A DNA stretch of 64,000 nt, from the NCBI RefSeq assembly GCF_018619435.1, contig NZ_JAHFZF010000001.1, positions 124,001 to 188,000 on the forward strand. The letters run 5' to 3'. Shown here piece after piece: positions 1-7,360 of the stretch (position 1 is the first letter of the stretch; each line of letters opens with the position of its first letter). The notes beneath the pieces are model-generated. The model had not been told where the DNA came from and searched no databases. It saw nothing but the letters and a program-made list of their open reading frames with translations. This DNA comes from Rhodoferax sp. U11-2br. GTDB lineage: Bacteria; Pseudomonadota; Gammaproteobacteria; Burkholderiales; Burkholderiaceae_C. A program made the translations under genes and the position numbers.

Positions 1-635
1 CGCCGAAGCTGCCACCGGCGCAACACCTGCACACTTGGCATACGTTGGCCAACACACTGGCCCCTGGCTCACGCCGCCTGGACCTGCTCAGCACCGACCC
101 GGTTCTACAAACCGCCACCATGCAGACGCTGGCCAACACCCTTGCCAATGACCAAAATTTCACACAAGCGCCAAGCTGGCAGGGTGCTTGCGCCGAAACC
201 GGCCCATGGACACGCTTGCGCCATCAGCACAAGACAGCAACCACTCAAGTCAGCGCCTGGACACGGCTGGCCGCCCGCTGGACCGAGCTGATAGAGATCG
301 CTGCCATCCAACCCCATACCCCAGCGCAACAGTTGCCCGCCCTCTTGGCCAGTGGCGCGCAGCCTGTGGGCGACGGCCAAGCCATTGCCTGGTGCGAAAT
401 GGCACGCGGCCTGCTGTTGCATTGGGTGCAGCTGGATGCACAAGGAAGCGTTGTGGACTACCGGGTCGTGGCACCCACCGAGTGGAACTTCCACCCCCAA
501 GGTGCACTCGCCCAGGCGCTGACCGCCCTGGCGCCAGAAGACACCTCGTCCGCCTTGGCGCTCGCTGCAGCGTTTGATGCCTGCGTGGAATGCAAGGTGA
601 CGGCACCAGCGCATCTGGAGAGCCGCCATGCATGA
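1..635 (+). CDS. hoxV: HoxV/HupK-type hydrogenase maturation protein, 5' end cut by window edge
   Basis: The frame is open from base 3 to the TGA at 633-635, so the gene starts left of the window; the TTG at 45 is only an internal candidate. HoxV/HupK proteins are relatives of the [NiFe]-hydrogenase large subunit that act in assembly of the active site. The C-terminal half shows that ancestry: YRVVAPTEWNFHP matches the large-subunit pattern, and the last stretch FDACVECKV resembles the DPCxxC nickel site but has A in place of P. The stop overlaps the hypA start by 8 bases, so the two are co-translated. HoxV directly before hypA is the R. eutropha arrangement. Assignment rests on recall of the family and on context. 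Confidence 0.75.
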   Translation, partial: PKLPPAQHLHTWHTLANTLAPGSRRLDLLSTDPVLQTATMQTLANTLANDQNFTQAPSWQGACAETGPWTRLRHQHKTATTQVSAWTRLAARWTELIEIAAIQPHTPAQQLPALLASGAQPVGDGQAIAWCEMARGLLLHWVQLDAQGSVVDYRVVAPTEWNFHPQGALAQALTALAPEDTSSALALAAAFDACVECKVTAPAHLESRHA

Positions 636-969
636 ACTGAGTCTGGCGGGCGGCATCCTGCGTGTGCTGGAGCAAACCCGCGAGCGCGACCCGTTTGAGC
701 GCGTCACCCATCTGCGTCTGGAAGCCGGTGCCTTGAGTGGTGTGGAGCTGTCGGCATTGCGATTTGCGCTCGAAGCCATCGCGCCCGGCACCTGCCTGGA
801 ACACGCCACCATACACATTGACGAACCACCCGCCACCGCCTGGTGTATGCCGTGCTGCCAAAGTGTGGCAATTCGCTCCCGCCTGGACCCCTGCCCGCTG
901 TGCGGCGGCTCGCAACTACAAGCCACTGGTGGCACAGAATTGCGGGTGATGGAATTGCAGGTCATCTGA
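628..969 (+). CDS. hypA: HypA, nickel metallochaperone for hydrogenase maturation
   Basis: HypA inserts Ni into the hydrogenase large subunit together with the GTPase HypB. The 113-residue protein begins MHELSL, the family signature whose His2 binds Ni. A zinc-binding loop follows with two CxxC pairs, CMPC near residue 72 and CPLC near residue 91. Length is normal for the family (about 110-120). It overlaps the upstream hoxV stop by 8 bases and is followed 29 bases later by hypB, which has its own strong ribosome site. It acts in the cytoplasm. Confidence 0.95.
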   Translation: MHELSLAGGILRVLEQTRERDPFERVTHLRLEAGALSGVELSALRFALEAIAPGTCLEHATIHIDEPPATAWCMPCCQSVAIRSRLDPCPLCGGSQLQATGGTELRVMELQVI

Positions 970-998
970 TTTCACCAACAAAATAAAAGGAAGACAAC

Positions 999-2021
999 AT
1001 GTGCGTCGTTTGCGGTTGCAGCAACACCGGAGCCACCCCGTCAGACCCCAACGTGGCCGTTCACCCCACCACCGGGGACCTGCATTTTGGTGCCGGGGCG
1101 GCCAAGGTGTCGGTGCCCGGCATGAGCCAGGCACGGGCCATCAAATTGGAGACCGATGTGCTGGGCGCCAACAACGCCATTGCCGCGCAAAACCGGGCGC
1201 ACTTTGCGTCGCACGACGTCACCGCCTACAACCTGGTCTCCAGCCCCGGCTCTGGCAAAACCACGCTCCTGTGCGCCACCATCGAAGCCCTGAAACAGCG
1301 GCACCCCGGCGTGGCCGTGGCGGTGATTGAAGGCGACCAGCAAACCAGCTTTGACGCCGACCGCATTCGCGCCACCGGCGCACCCGCCATCCAGATCAAC
1401 ACCGGCAAAGGTTGCCACCTGGACGCACCCATGGTGGCCGAGGCGTTTTCGCGACTGGACCTCCATGCCACGCAACACCACGCGCACGACGAAACACACG
1501 ATGACCACAGCCATGATCACGACCATGGACATGCCCACGGACACAGACACGGGCATGCACACGACCATGACCACGCCCATTCGCACAGCCACACCCACAC
1601 AACACCAAGCATCCTGTTCATCGAAAACGTTGGCAACCTGGTCTGCCCCGCCCTTTGGGACCTGGGTGAAAAGGCCAAGGTCGCCATCCTGTCGGTCACC
1701 GAGGGCGAGGACAAACCGCTCAAATACCCCGACATGTTTGCCGCAGCCCAGCTGATGATCCTCAACAAGATCGACCTGCTGCCGCACCTGTCGTTTGACG
1801 TGGAACGCTGCAAAGCCTACGCGCGCCGTATCAACCCCGGCATAAACATCCTGGAACTGTCTGCCACCACCGGCCAAGGCATGGGCGCCTGGCTGGACTG
1901 GCTGCTGGCCAAAGATCAAGACCACCCCAGCGCCGACGCTTTGCAAGCCCGCATCTCCCAGCTGGAGGTCGAGCTGGCGCAAGCCAAAGCGCAAATCAGC
2001 GCACAGCCCGCCAAAGCGTAA
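999..2021 (+). CDS. hypB: HypB, nickel-binding GTPase with an internal His-rich insertion
   Basis: HypB is the GTPase that supplies Ni to HypA. The 340-residue protein starts with the high-affinity site MCVVCGC, has the P-loop SSPGSGKTT at 81-89, the metal-binding GKGCHLD (Cys139, His140) and NKID at 256-259. Residues 156-200 hold 21 histidines in 45 residues; from 170 to 200 every second residue is His. This stretch sits between the GKGCHLD segment and the [13 protein letters not shown] strand, not directly after the N-terminal Cys motif as in rhizobial HypB. E. coli HypB has no such stretch. A purine-rich ribosome site (AAAGGAAG, about 986-993) precedes the ATG. The extreme C-terminus (about 312-340) is Ala/Gln-rich and helical-looking. 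Confidence 0.95.
   Translation: MCVVCGCSNTGATPSDPNVAVHPTTGDLHFGAGAAKVSVPGMSQARAIKLETDVLGANNAIAAQNRAHFASHDVTAYNLVSSPGSGKTTLLCATIEALKQRHPGVAVAVIEGDQQTSFDADRIRATGAPAIQINTGKGCHLDAPMVAEAFSRLDLHATQHHAHDETHDDHSHDHDHGHAHGHRHGHAHDHDHAHSHSHTHTTPSILFIENVGNLVCPALWDLGEKAKVAILSVTEGEDKPLKYPDMFAAAQLMILNKIDLLPHLSFDVERCKAYARRINPGINILELSATTGQGMGAWLDWLLAKDQDHPSADALQARISQLEVELAQAKAQISAQPAKA
1464..1598 (+). repeat. His-codon repeat inside hypB
   Basis: CAC/CAT alternates with GAC, GGC, GCC, CGG and AGC codons for about 45 codons, giving the metal-storing His-rich loop of HypB. Because it is low-complexity, slippage could change its length between strains. Confidence 0.85.
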
Positions 2022-2026
2022 ACACC

Positions 2027-3163
2027 GTGGCACGTGTTCTGGCCTGTGGCGCGTTCCTCAAGAACGCCGCCTGTTTACTCGACACCACGGCACCCAATGC
2101 CGTGTTGTGGTCGGCCAACCACGGCGACTTGTCAGACCCACAGGCGTGTCTGTCGCTGGAGGCATCGGTGCAGCAGCTGCTGACACAAGCCACCGGCCCC
2201 ATCGACGCGGTCGCGCACGACCTGCACCCCGACTTCTTCAGCACCCAACTCGCCCTGCGCTTGGCGCATGAACTGGGCGTGCCCACCGTCGCCGTACAAC
2301 ACCACCACGCCCACATCGCCACCGTGCTGGCTGAACATGAGGTGGACAGCCCAGTGATCGGCATCGCGCTCGATGGCGTGGGACTGGGCACGGACCACAC
2401 CACCTGGGGCGGTGAAGTGCTGCTGGTGGAAGGTGCCCGCTGTGAACGCCTGGGCCACTTGAGCCCGCTGGCCCTACCCGGTGGCGACAAAGCCGCACAA
2501 GAACCCTGGCGCATGGCAGCCGCCCTGCTGCACCACGGTGGCATGGCCGAGCACATCGTGCCGCGCCTGTCCCCCGCCGTGGGTGACGCCGCAGCGCACA
2601 CCATCCACACAATGCTGCAACGCGGCCTGAACTGCCCGCAGTCCACCGCTGCCGGGCGCTGGTTTGACGCAGTGGCCGGGCTGCTGGGTTTGAGCGTGCG
2701 GCAAGAGTTTGAGGCACAAGCGGCCATCACACTGGAACAAGCCGCCACACGCCACCTGCAAAAACTGGATGCTGCGCCCATCAACCCCGCCCTGTGGAAC
2801 ACCACACCCGACGGTGTGATTGAGCTGCGCCCGCTGCTGTTAAAGCGCCTGCTGAATGTGGACACCCACAACCGCGCTGCCGTGGATGATGCCGCGCTCT
2901 GCTTTCACCAAACGCTGGCTGCCGCCCTGTGCCAACACACCGTGGCACTGGCACACACCCACCAGATCACCGACGTGGCTTTGGGCGGTGGTTGCTTTTT
3001 CAACCACATCCTCAAAAGCGCCATCGTTGCGCAGTTGGATGCGGCGGGTTTGAATGTGTTGCAGACCAGGAACCTGTCGTGTGGCGATGCCGGGTTGGCG
3101 CTGGGGCAGGCTTGGGTGGCGGCGCGTAGCATGTGGTCAATCGCGCCCCGACTGTGCGAATAA
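2027..3163 (+). CDS. hypF: Short HypF, C-terminal Kae1-like domain only
   Basis: HypF makes the cyanide ligands of the active site by carbamoylating the HypE C-terminal Cys. Full HypF has about 750 residues: acylphosphatase, zinc fingers, a YrdC domain and a Kae1-like domain. This 378-residue protein, with a GTG start 6 bases after the hypB stop, holds only the Kae1-like part. It shows the metal-binding QHHHAHIATVLAEH (near residue 90), IALDGVGLGTD (about 112) and ALGGGCFFN (about 324). R. eutropha HypF1 is a similarly short form (from memory, 394 residues) beside a full-length HypF2, so this is probably a natural variant. No upstream frame between hypB and the start could encode the missing domains. 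Confidence 0.88.
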   Translation: MARVLACGAFLKNAACLLDTTAPNAVLWSANHGDLSDPQACLSLEASVQQLLTQATGPIDAVAHDLHPDFFSTQLALRLAHELGVPTVAVQHHHAHIATVLAEHEVDSPVIGIALDGVGLGTDHTTWGGEVLLVEGARCERLGHLSPLALPGGDKAAQEPWRMAAALLHHGGMAEHIVPRLSPAVGDAAAHTIHTMLQRGLNCPQSTAAGRWFDAVAGLLGLSVRQEFEAQAAITLEQAATRHLQKLDAAPINPALWNTTPDGVIELRPLLLKRLLNVDTHNRAAVDDAALCFHQTLAAALCQHTVALAHTHQITDVALGGGCFFNHILKSAIVAQLDAAGLNVLQTRNLSCGDAGLALGQAWVAARSMWSIAPRLCE

Positions 3164-3197
3164 CCGCGCACTCAGGCGATCTCAAATTGGATATCAC

Positions 3198-3833
3198 ATG
3201 AGTTCATACGAAGAACGTTGGGAACGATTCCTCAATCCAGAACTTGTCAGGCCATCGCTTTTCATGGCGACGATGTTCATCACCACCTTTGAGATTCTCA
3301 AGAACTCAGCGATTGATCGCATCCGAGATTTCTTCTCGACTGGTTGGTCTGAAGAGGGGTCAACTGTTTCGCAAGAGTACGAAACGAAGGTTCTGTCACG
3401 AAACAGAAGTGCGCTCTACGCGTCGCTGAGTTGGGTGCATGAATACCAGGTAATAAATGACCAAGACTTGGAAACATTTGAATTGCTCAAAAAAACCAGA
3501 AATCTCCTGGCTCACAAACTCTTCGAGGTCGTCACTGGCCAAACGGAGTCAAACCATACAGACCAGTTCCCGGTATTGGTTGAACTTCTGCGGAAGATTG
3601 AAGTATGGTGGGTGGTCAACGTAGAAATTCCAAGCAACCCCGACTATGCGGATGCAGATGTCGATGAAGAAGGCATTGTGCCGGGACCTATTCTGTCCCT
3701 TCAAATGCTCCTGGAAGTCGCGAGCGGAAACACAGAGCTCCTTGAGGGTTGGCGACGAGGGCGGGCAAAACTGCACCGACGTGCGCAGCCTGATACTTCC
3801 AACATAGCAACCAAGGAACCCCCATGTGCCTAG
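3198..3833 (+). CDS. HEPN-like protein of foreign composition inside the hyp operon
   Basis: The 211-residue product (ATG at 3198) is not part of any known hyp set. I see no signal peptide or membrane span. Residues about 99-107 read KTRNLLAHK, an R-x4-H motif as in HEPN ribonuclease-fold proteins, within a mostly helical-looking sequence. Base use differs sharply from its neighbours: I count 54 G+C in 120 bases (45%) at 3421-3540 against 39 in 60 (65%) at 4141-4200 in hypD. It starts 34 bases after hypF and its last 10 bases overlap the hypC start; the likely hypC ribosome site AAGGAA lies inside it. HEPN proteins are often toxins or defence RNases, but no partner nucleotidyltransferase or antitoxin is adjacent. 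Function unknown. Confidence 0.7.
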   Translation: MSSYEERWERFLNPELVRPSLFMATMFITTFEILKNSAIDRIRDFFSTGWSEEGSTVSQEYETKVLSRNRSALYASLSWVHEYQVINDQDLETFELLKKTRNLLAHKLFEVVTGQTESNHTDQFPVLVELLRKIEVWWVVNVEIPSNPDYADADVDEEGIVPGPILSLQMLLEVASGNTELLEGWRRGRAKLHRRAQPDTSNIATKEPPCA

Positions 3834-4084
3834 CCATCCCCGCCCGCGTGGTGGAAATCTTGCCCGGTCAGCGTGCCGTTGTTGACCTGGGCGGTGTGCG
3901 TAAAGAGGTGTCGATTGACCTGGTGGCTGATGCGCAGGTGGACGATTACGTGATCATCCACGTGGGTTACGCCATCGGCAAGATTGACCCCGAGGAAGCC
4001 CAGCGCACGTTGGCGCTGTTTGCCGAATTGTCTGAGGCACAAAACAGCCCACAGCCCTTGCCAGTCATGGGTGAAGTGCTATGA
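3824..4084 (+). CDS. hypC: HypC, Fe(CN)2CO scaffold chaperone
   Basis: HypC binds HypD to build the Fe(CN)2CO unit and carries it to the hydrogenase large subunit. The 86-residue protein begins MCLAIP, the family signature in which Cys2 is the iron ligand, and contains VDLGGVRKEVSIDLV and HVGYAIGKID, typical of the OB-like fold. Its start lies inside the end of the HEPN-like gene and its stop overlaps hypD by 4 bases (ATGA), so it is translationally coupled on both sides. Confidence 0.95.
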   Translation: MCLAIPARVVEILPGQRAVVDLGGVRKEVSIDLVADAQVDDYVIIHVGYAIGKIDPEEAQRTLALFAELSEAQNSPQPLPVMGEVL

Positions 4085-5256
4085 AATACATCGACGAATT
4101 CCGCGACGGTGACTCTGCCCGCCACATCGCCGACAAGATCGCGACCGAGGTGAAACCGGACCTCGCCTACAACTTCATGGAGTTCTGCGGCGGCCACACC
4201 CACGCCATCTCGCGCTACGGCATCGCGGACATGTTGCCGCCCAATGTGCGCATGATCCACGGGCCGGGCTGCCCGGTGTGTGTCTTACCCATTGGCCGGG
4301 TGGACCTGGCCATCCGTCTGGCGTTGGACCAGGGCGTGATGTTGTGCACCTATGGCGACACCATGCGCGTGCCCGCGTCCAACGGCCTCTCGCTGATCAA
4401 GGCCAAGGCGCGTGGTGCTGACATTCGCATGGTGTATTCGGCACATGACGCACTCAAACTAGCCGAGCAGCACACGGAGCGCGAGGTGGTTTTTTTTGCC
4501 ATCGGTTTTGAGACCACCACACCGCCCACCGCGCTGGTGCTGCGTGATGCCAAGGCGCGTGGCTTGCGCAATTTCAGCGTGTTGTGCTGCCATGTCTTGA
4601 CCCCGGCGGCGATCACCCACATTTTGGCCTCAGCTGAAGCCCGCGAGATCGGCTCGGTGCCGCTGGACGGCTTCATCGGCCCGGCGCATGTGAGCATCGT
4701 GATTGGTTCACAGCCCTACGTGCCGTTTGCCCAGACGTATCACAAGCCGGTGGTTATCACCGGCTTTGAGCCGCTGGATGTGATGCAGGGCATTTTGATG
4801 CTGGTGCGCCAGGTCAACAGCGGCCGCGCCGAGGTGGAAAACGAGTTTTCCAGAGTGGTCACCCCCACCGGCAATGTGGCCGCCCAACAGATCATGGCCG
4901 AGGTGTTTGAGCTGCGCGAGAGTTTTGAGTGGCGCGGCCTGGGTGAGGTGGCCACCAGCGCGCTGAAAATCCGTCCCGAGTTTGCCCCCTGGGACGCTGA
5001 GCGCAAGTTTGAGCTGGTGTATGCCAGCGTGCCAGACCACAAACAATGTGAATGCGGCGCGATTTTGCGCGGCGTCAAACGCCCGCAAGACTGCAAGCTG
5101 TTTGGCACCGTCTGCACACCCGAGAGCCCGATGGGCTCGTGTATGGTGTCCAACGAAGGCGCCTGTGCCGCGCACTACTCTTATGGACGTTTTCGCGATC
5201 TAGCCCTTGTAGATAAAGGGCCAAAAGCTTTCAAATCAATAGCAAACCAAGCCTAG
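4081..5256 (+). CDS. hypD: HypD, Fe-S scaffold for Fe(CN)2CO assembly, with a repeat-derived tail
   Basis: HypD carries a [4Fe-4S] cluster and, with HypC, holds iron while the CN and CO ligands are attached. Family signatures are FCGGHTHAISRYG (about residues 38-50), HGPGCPVCVLP (about 60-70) and a Cys-rich C-terminal part (CECGAILRG, VCTPESPMGSCMVSNEGAC). E. coli HypD is about 373 residues. Here the protein runs to 391, and the last 18 or so residues are encoded by a copy of the dispersed hairpin element at 5199-5243. The tail is therefore probably not native. hypE follows after 9 bases. Confidence 0.95.
   Translation: MKYIDEFRDGDSARHIADKIATEVKPDLAYNFMEFCGGHTHAISRYGIADMLPPNVRMIHGPGCPVCVLPIGRVDLAIRLALDQGVMLCTYGDTMRVPASNGLSLIKAKARGADIRMVYSAHDALKLAEQHTEREVVFFAIGFETTTPPTALVLRDAKARGLRNFSVLCCHVLTPAAITHILASAEAREIGSVPLDGFIGPAHVSIVIGSQPYVPFAQTYHKPVVITGFEPLDVMQGILMLVRQVNSGRAEVENEFSRVVTPTGNVAAQQIMAEVFELRESFEWRGLGEVATSALKIRPEFAPWDAERKFELVYASVPDHKQCECGAILRGVKRPQDCKLFGTVCTPESPMGSCMVSNEGACAAHYSYGRFRDLALVDKGPKAFKSIANQA
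5199..5243 (-). repeat. Dispersed hairpin element, copy 1 (inside the hypD 3' end)
   Basis: The + strand shows CTAGCCCTT, a short loop, AAAGGGCC, then AGCTTTCAAATCAATAG, which is the reverse orientation of the element. It encodes the final residues of HypD (about 373-388, read as LALVDKGPKAFKSIA). Confidence 0.7.
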
Positions 5257-5265
5257 CCATTTGCC

Positions 5266-6324
5266 ATGTCCAGCTCCCCAAACTACCTGCGCCCAATCGA
5301 CTTCAAACACGGCCACATTGACATGACGCATGGCGCTGGTGGCCGTGCTGCGGCCCAGCTGATCAACGAGTTGTTTGCCAAAGCTTTTGACAACGAGTAC
5401 CTGCGCCAAGGCCATGACGGCGCCCTGCTGCCCTTGCCCTCTGAAGGCCGGCTGGTGATGGCCACCGACGGGCATGTGATCTCGCCGCTGTTTTTTCCGG
5501 GGGGTGACATTGGTTGCCTGGCGGTGCACGGCACGGTCAACGACGTGGCCATGTCGGGCGCCAAACCGCTCTACCTGGCGGCCAGTTTCATCATTGAAGA
5601 AGGTTTTGCGCTGGCTGAACTGAAACGCATTGTGGAATCCATGGCCGCCGCCGCGCGTGAGGCAGGTGTACCCATCGTCACCGGAGACACCAAGGTGGTG
5701 GAAAAAGGCAAAGGTGACGGTGTGTTCATCAGCACCACCGGTGTCGGTGTGGCGCCGCTGGGCCTGTGCATCGATGGCCGCCAGGCCAAGGTGGGCGACG
5801 TGATTCTGGTCTCTGGCACCCTGGGTGAACACGGCGTGGCGGTGATGTCGCAGCGCGAGTCGCTGACGTTTGAGACCGCCATCACCTCCGACACTGCTGC
5901 CCTGCACACCCTGGTGCAAGCCATGTTACAAGCCCTGCCCGACACACACAAGCTGCATGTGTTGCGCGACCCCACGCGCGGTGGCCTGGCCACCACCCTT
6001 AATGAAATTGCGCAGCAGTCCGGCGTGGGCATGCTGATCAACGAGGCCGACATTCCGGTGCTGCCGCAGGTGGAAGCCGCGTGTGAACTGCTGGGGTTGG
6101 ACCCGCTGTATGTGGCCAACGAAGGCAAACTGATTGCCATCTGCGCGCCCGAGGTGGCCGACAACCTGCTGGCAGCCATGCGGGCTCACCCGCTGGGGCA
6201 AGGCGCACAACGCATTGGCACCGTCACGGAAGACGCGCATGGTTTTGTGCAAATGGCCACGCGTTTTGGTGGCCGCCGGGTGGTGGACTGGCTCAGTGGT
6301 GAACAGTTGCCGCGGATTTGTTAG
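5266..6324 (+). CDS. hypE: HypE, thiocyanate-forming hydrogenase maturation ATPase
   Basis: HypE dehydrates the carbamoyl group that HypF places on its C-terminal Cys, giving a thiocyanate donor for the iron ligands. The 352-residue protein has the PurM-like motifs MTHGAGGRAAAQLI, MATDGHVISPLFFPGGDIG and VTGDTKVVEKGKGDG, and ends PRIC, the conserved modified Cys terminus. It is the last hyp gene here. Two minus-strand toxin-antitoxin genes follow, so the run is broken before hoxA. The tail of vapC is 15 bases downstream and convergent; no strong terminator is visible. Confidence 0.95.
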   Translation: MSSSPNYLRPIDFKHGHIDMTHGAGGRAAAQLINELFAKAFDNEYLRQGHDGALLPLPSEGRLVMATDGHVISPLFFPGGDIGCLAVHGTVNDVAMSGAKPLYLAASFIIEEGFALAELKRIVESMAAAAREAGVPIVTGDTKVVEKGKGDGVFISTTGVGVAPLGLCIDGRQAKVGDVILVSGTLGEHGVAVMSQRESLTFETAITSDTAALHTLVQAMLQALPDTHKLHVLRDPTRGGLATTLNEIAQQSGVGMLINEADIPVLPQVEAACELLGLDPLYVANEGKLIAICAPEVADNLLAAMRAHPLGQGAQRIGTVTEDAHGFVQMATRFGGRRVVDWLSGEQLPRIC

Positions 6325-6339
6325 TGTCTGACCTGCCCA

Positions 6340-6747
6340 CTATTCATCAAACGGGTTCACCACTTGCACACCGCAGCCCATGAAGTCGCGCACGTTACGC
6401 GTGGCCAGCACCAGTTGGTGCTCCATGGCCGTGGCGGCAATCAGCATGTCGGGGGTACTACGAGCAATGCATTGGGCCTGAAACTGCCCACGCATCGCGC
6501 CAGCGCGCTGCGCTATGGCGGGCGTGATGGGGTAAACCGCATGCAATTGCGCCACCAGCGCATTGAACAAGGCAAGTTTGCGGGTATTGGGCTGCCAGGC
6601 CAGGCCGAAGTGCGCTTCTTCCAAGGTGACGGCCGAAATAGCCATCAACTCCACCGCCTGCAGCCACTGCATCACGCGCGTGTCAGGGTTCTTTTTGACA
6701 AATTCGCTGATGACATTTGTGTCCGCTAAAACAATGGTGGCGTTCAT
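6340..6747 (-). CDS. vapC: PIN-domain toxin of a vapBC-type pair
   Basis: The 135-residue protein has the PIN nuclease pattern: D9 in LADTNVISE, E43/E44 in TLEEAHFG, D100 in STPDMLIAATA and D121 in TRNVRDF, the acidic residues that bind Mg2+. VapC/FitB-type toxins are RNases, often cutting tRNA. It lies 11 bases downstream of its antitoxin gene on the same strand. The pair stands between hypE and hoxA against the direction of the operon, where R. eutropha carries hypX. This suggests insertion of a mobile addiction module. Confidence 0.85.
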   Translation of the reverse strand: MNATIVLADTNVISEFVKKNPDTRVMQWLQAVELMAISAVTLEEAHFGLAWQPNTRKLALFNALVAQLHAVYPITPAIAQRAGAMRGQFQAQCIARSTPDMLIAATAMEHQLVLATRNVRDFMGCGVQVVNPFDE

Positions 6748-6758
6748 AGGGATACGTT

Positions 6759-7052
6759 TCAGACAGTGTCAGAAAACGCATTGCCACGTTGCCATGCGTT
6801 TTGCCGTGAAGCTGAGGCTGCTGCATCAAGCCCGGTATCGTCCTGCGGCGCAAATTTTTCCCGCAGGCCTTTTACCCGGTCGAACAGGCTCTGTGCCTCA
6901 GTGTGCACGCCGGCCTGGTTGCGCGCAAAGTAATCGGCAGACACCAGCACCGCCACCGGCTTATTGCGGTTGGTGATGAACTGAGGCTGCTGCTGTGCGA
7001 GTGCAATCAAGGACGACAGTTGCTGGCGCGATTGGGCGATTGAAATAGACAT
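6759..7052 (-). CDS. Phd/YefM-family antitoxin
   Basis: The 97-residue protein begins MSISIAQSRQQLSSLI and carries ITNRNKPVAVLVSADYF, the Phd/YefM DNA-binding fold in which an N-terminal arm binds DNA and a Pro/Glu-rich C-terminal tail binds the toxin. The ATG at 7052 is preceded by AAAGG with a 5-base gap, which is why I prefer it over the in-frame GTG at 7058. It precedes the PIN toxin and would neutralise it and repress the pair. A 12-base palindrome upstream is a plausible operator. Confidence 0.85.
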   Translation of the reverse strand: MSISIAQSRQQLSSLIALAQQQPQFITNRNKPVAVLVSADYFARNQAGVHTEAQSLFDRVKGLREKFAPQDDTGLDAAASASRQNAWQRGNAFSDTV

Positions 7053-7069
7053 AAGCACCTTTCATGCAC

Positions 7070-7100
7070 ATAACAAATGTACATTTTAGACAAGTATCAA
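7070..7100 (-). promoter_or_regulatory. Putative promoter and operator of the toxin-antitoxin pair
   Basis: Reading the minus strand, TTGATA (7100-7095) is followed 19 bases later by TGTTAT (7075-7070). Between and touching them lies a perfect 12-base palindrome, AAATGTACATTT (7075-7086). A palindrome between the -35 and -10 boxes fits autorepression by the Phd-type antitoxin. The spacer is longer than ideal. Confidence 0.45.
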
Positions 7101-7360
7101 CTTACTCTGCCTGGCGAACCCGCTCTGACACAGCGCTCAGAAACCAGGCAGGTGGCGGGCGAACATGATGAAATGTGTTGGATCAAGCTTGACGACAACA
7201 AGGAAGAACGCACCCGGATGAACCCCTATTTTTATAGCTATCGCCTCAGCTAACATGTGGCTTGGCATCATTTTTTCTTTAACAAACCAGCCACCTGGAC
7301 AGCCCGCCACCTGGTGCAGCAGCGCAAACTGAAACTCGCGTACGCCACACCCAAAGCCAC
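7101..7360. other. Intergenic region before hoxA
   Basis: About 260 bases between the divergent antitoxin gene and hoxA. It must hold the hoxA promoter if hoxABCJ is no longer transcribed from hyp. I see no convincing sigma-54 (-24/-12) site. Around 7230-7237 there is an ATAGCTAT octamer, possibly a remnant of the dispersed element, but the hairpin arms are missing. Confidence 0.4.

Noticed and set aside
105..965. A 286-codon open frame on the minus strand
   Set aside because: It lies wholly opposite hoxV and hypA, which have clear family motifs. Its product is Cys/Arg-rich and resembles no family.
7223..7251. Possible eleventh copy of the dispersed element (ATAGCTAT core)
   Set aside because: Only the TAGCTA-like end is present. 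The GCCCTT/AAGGGC arms and the GGCCAATTT end are absent.
7101..7360. Sigma-54 promoter for hoxA
   Set aside because: No GG-N10-GC pattern with adequate flanks was found in the region.
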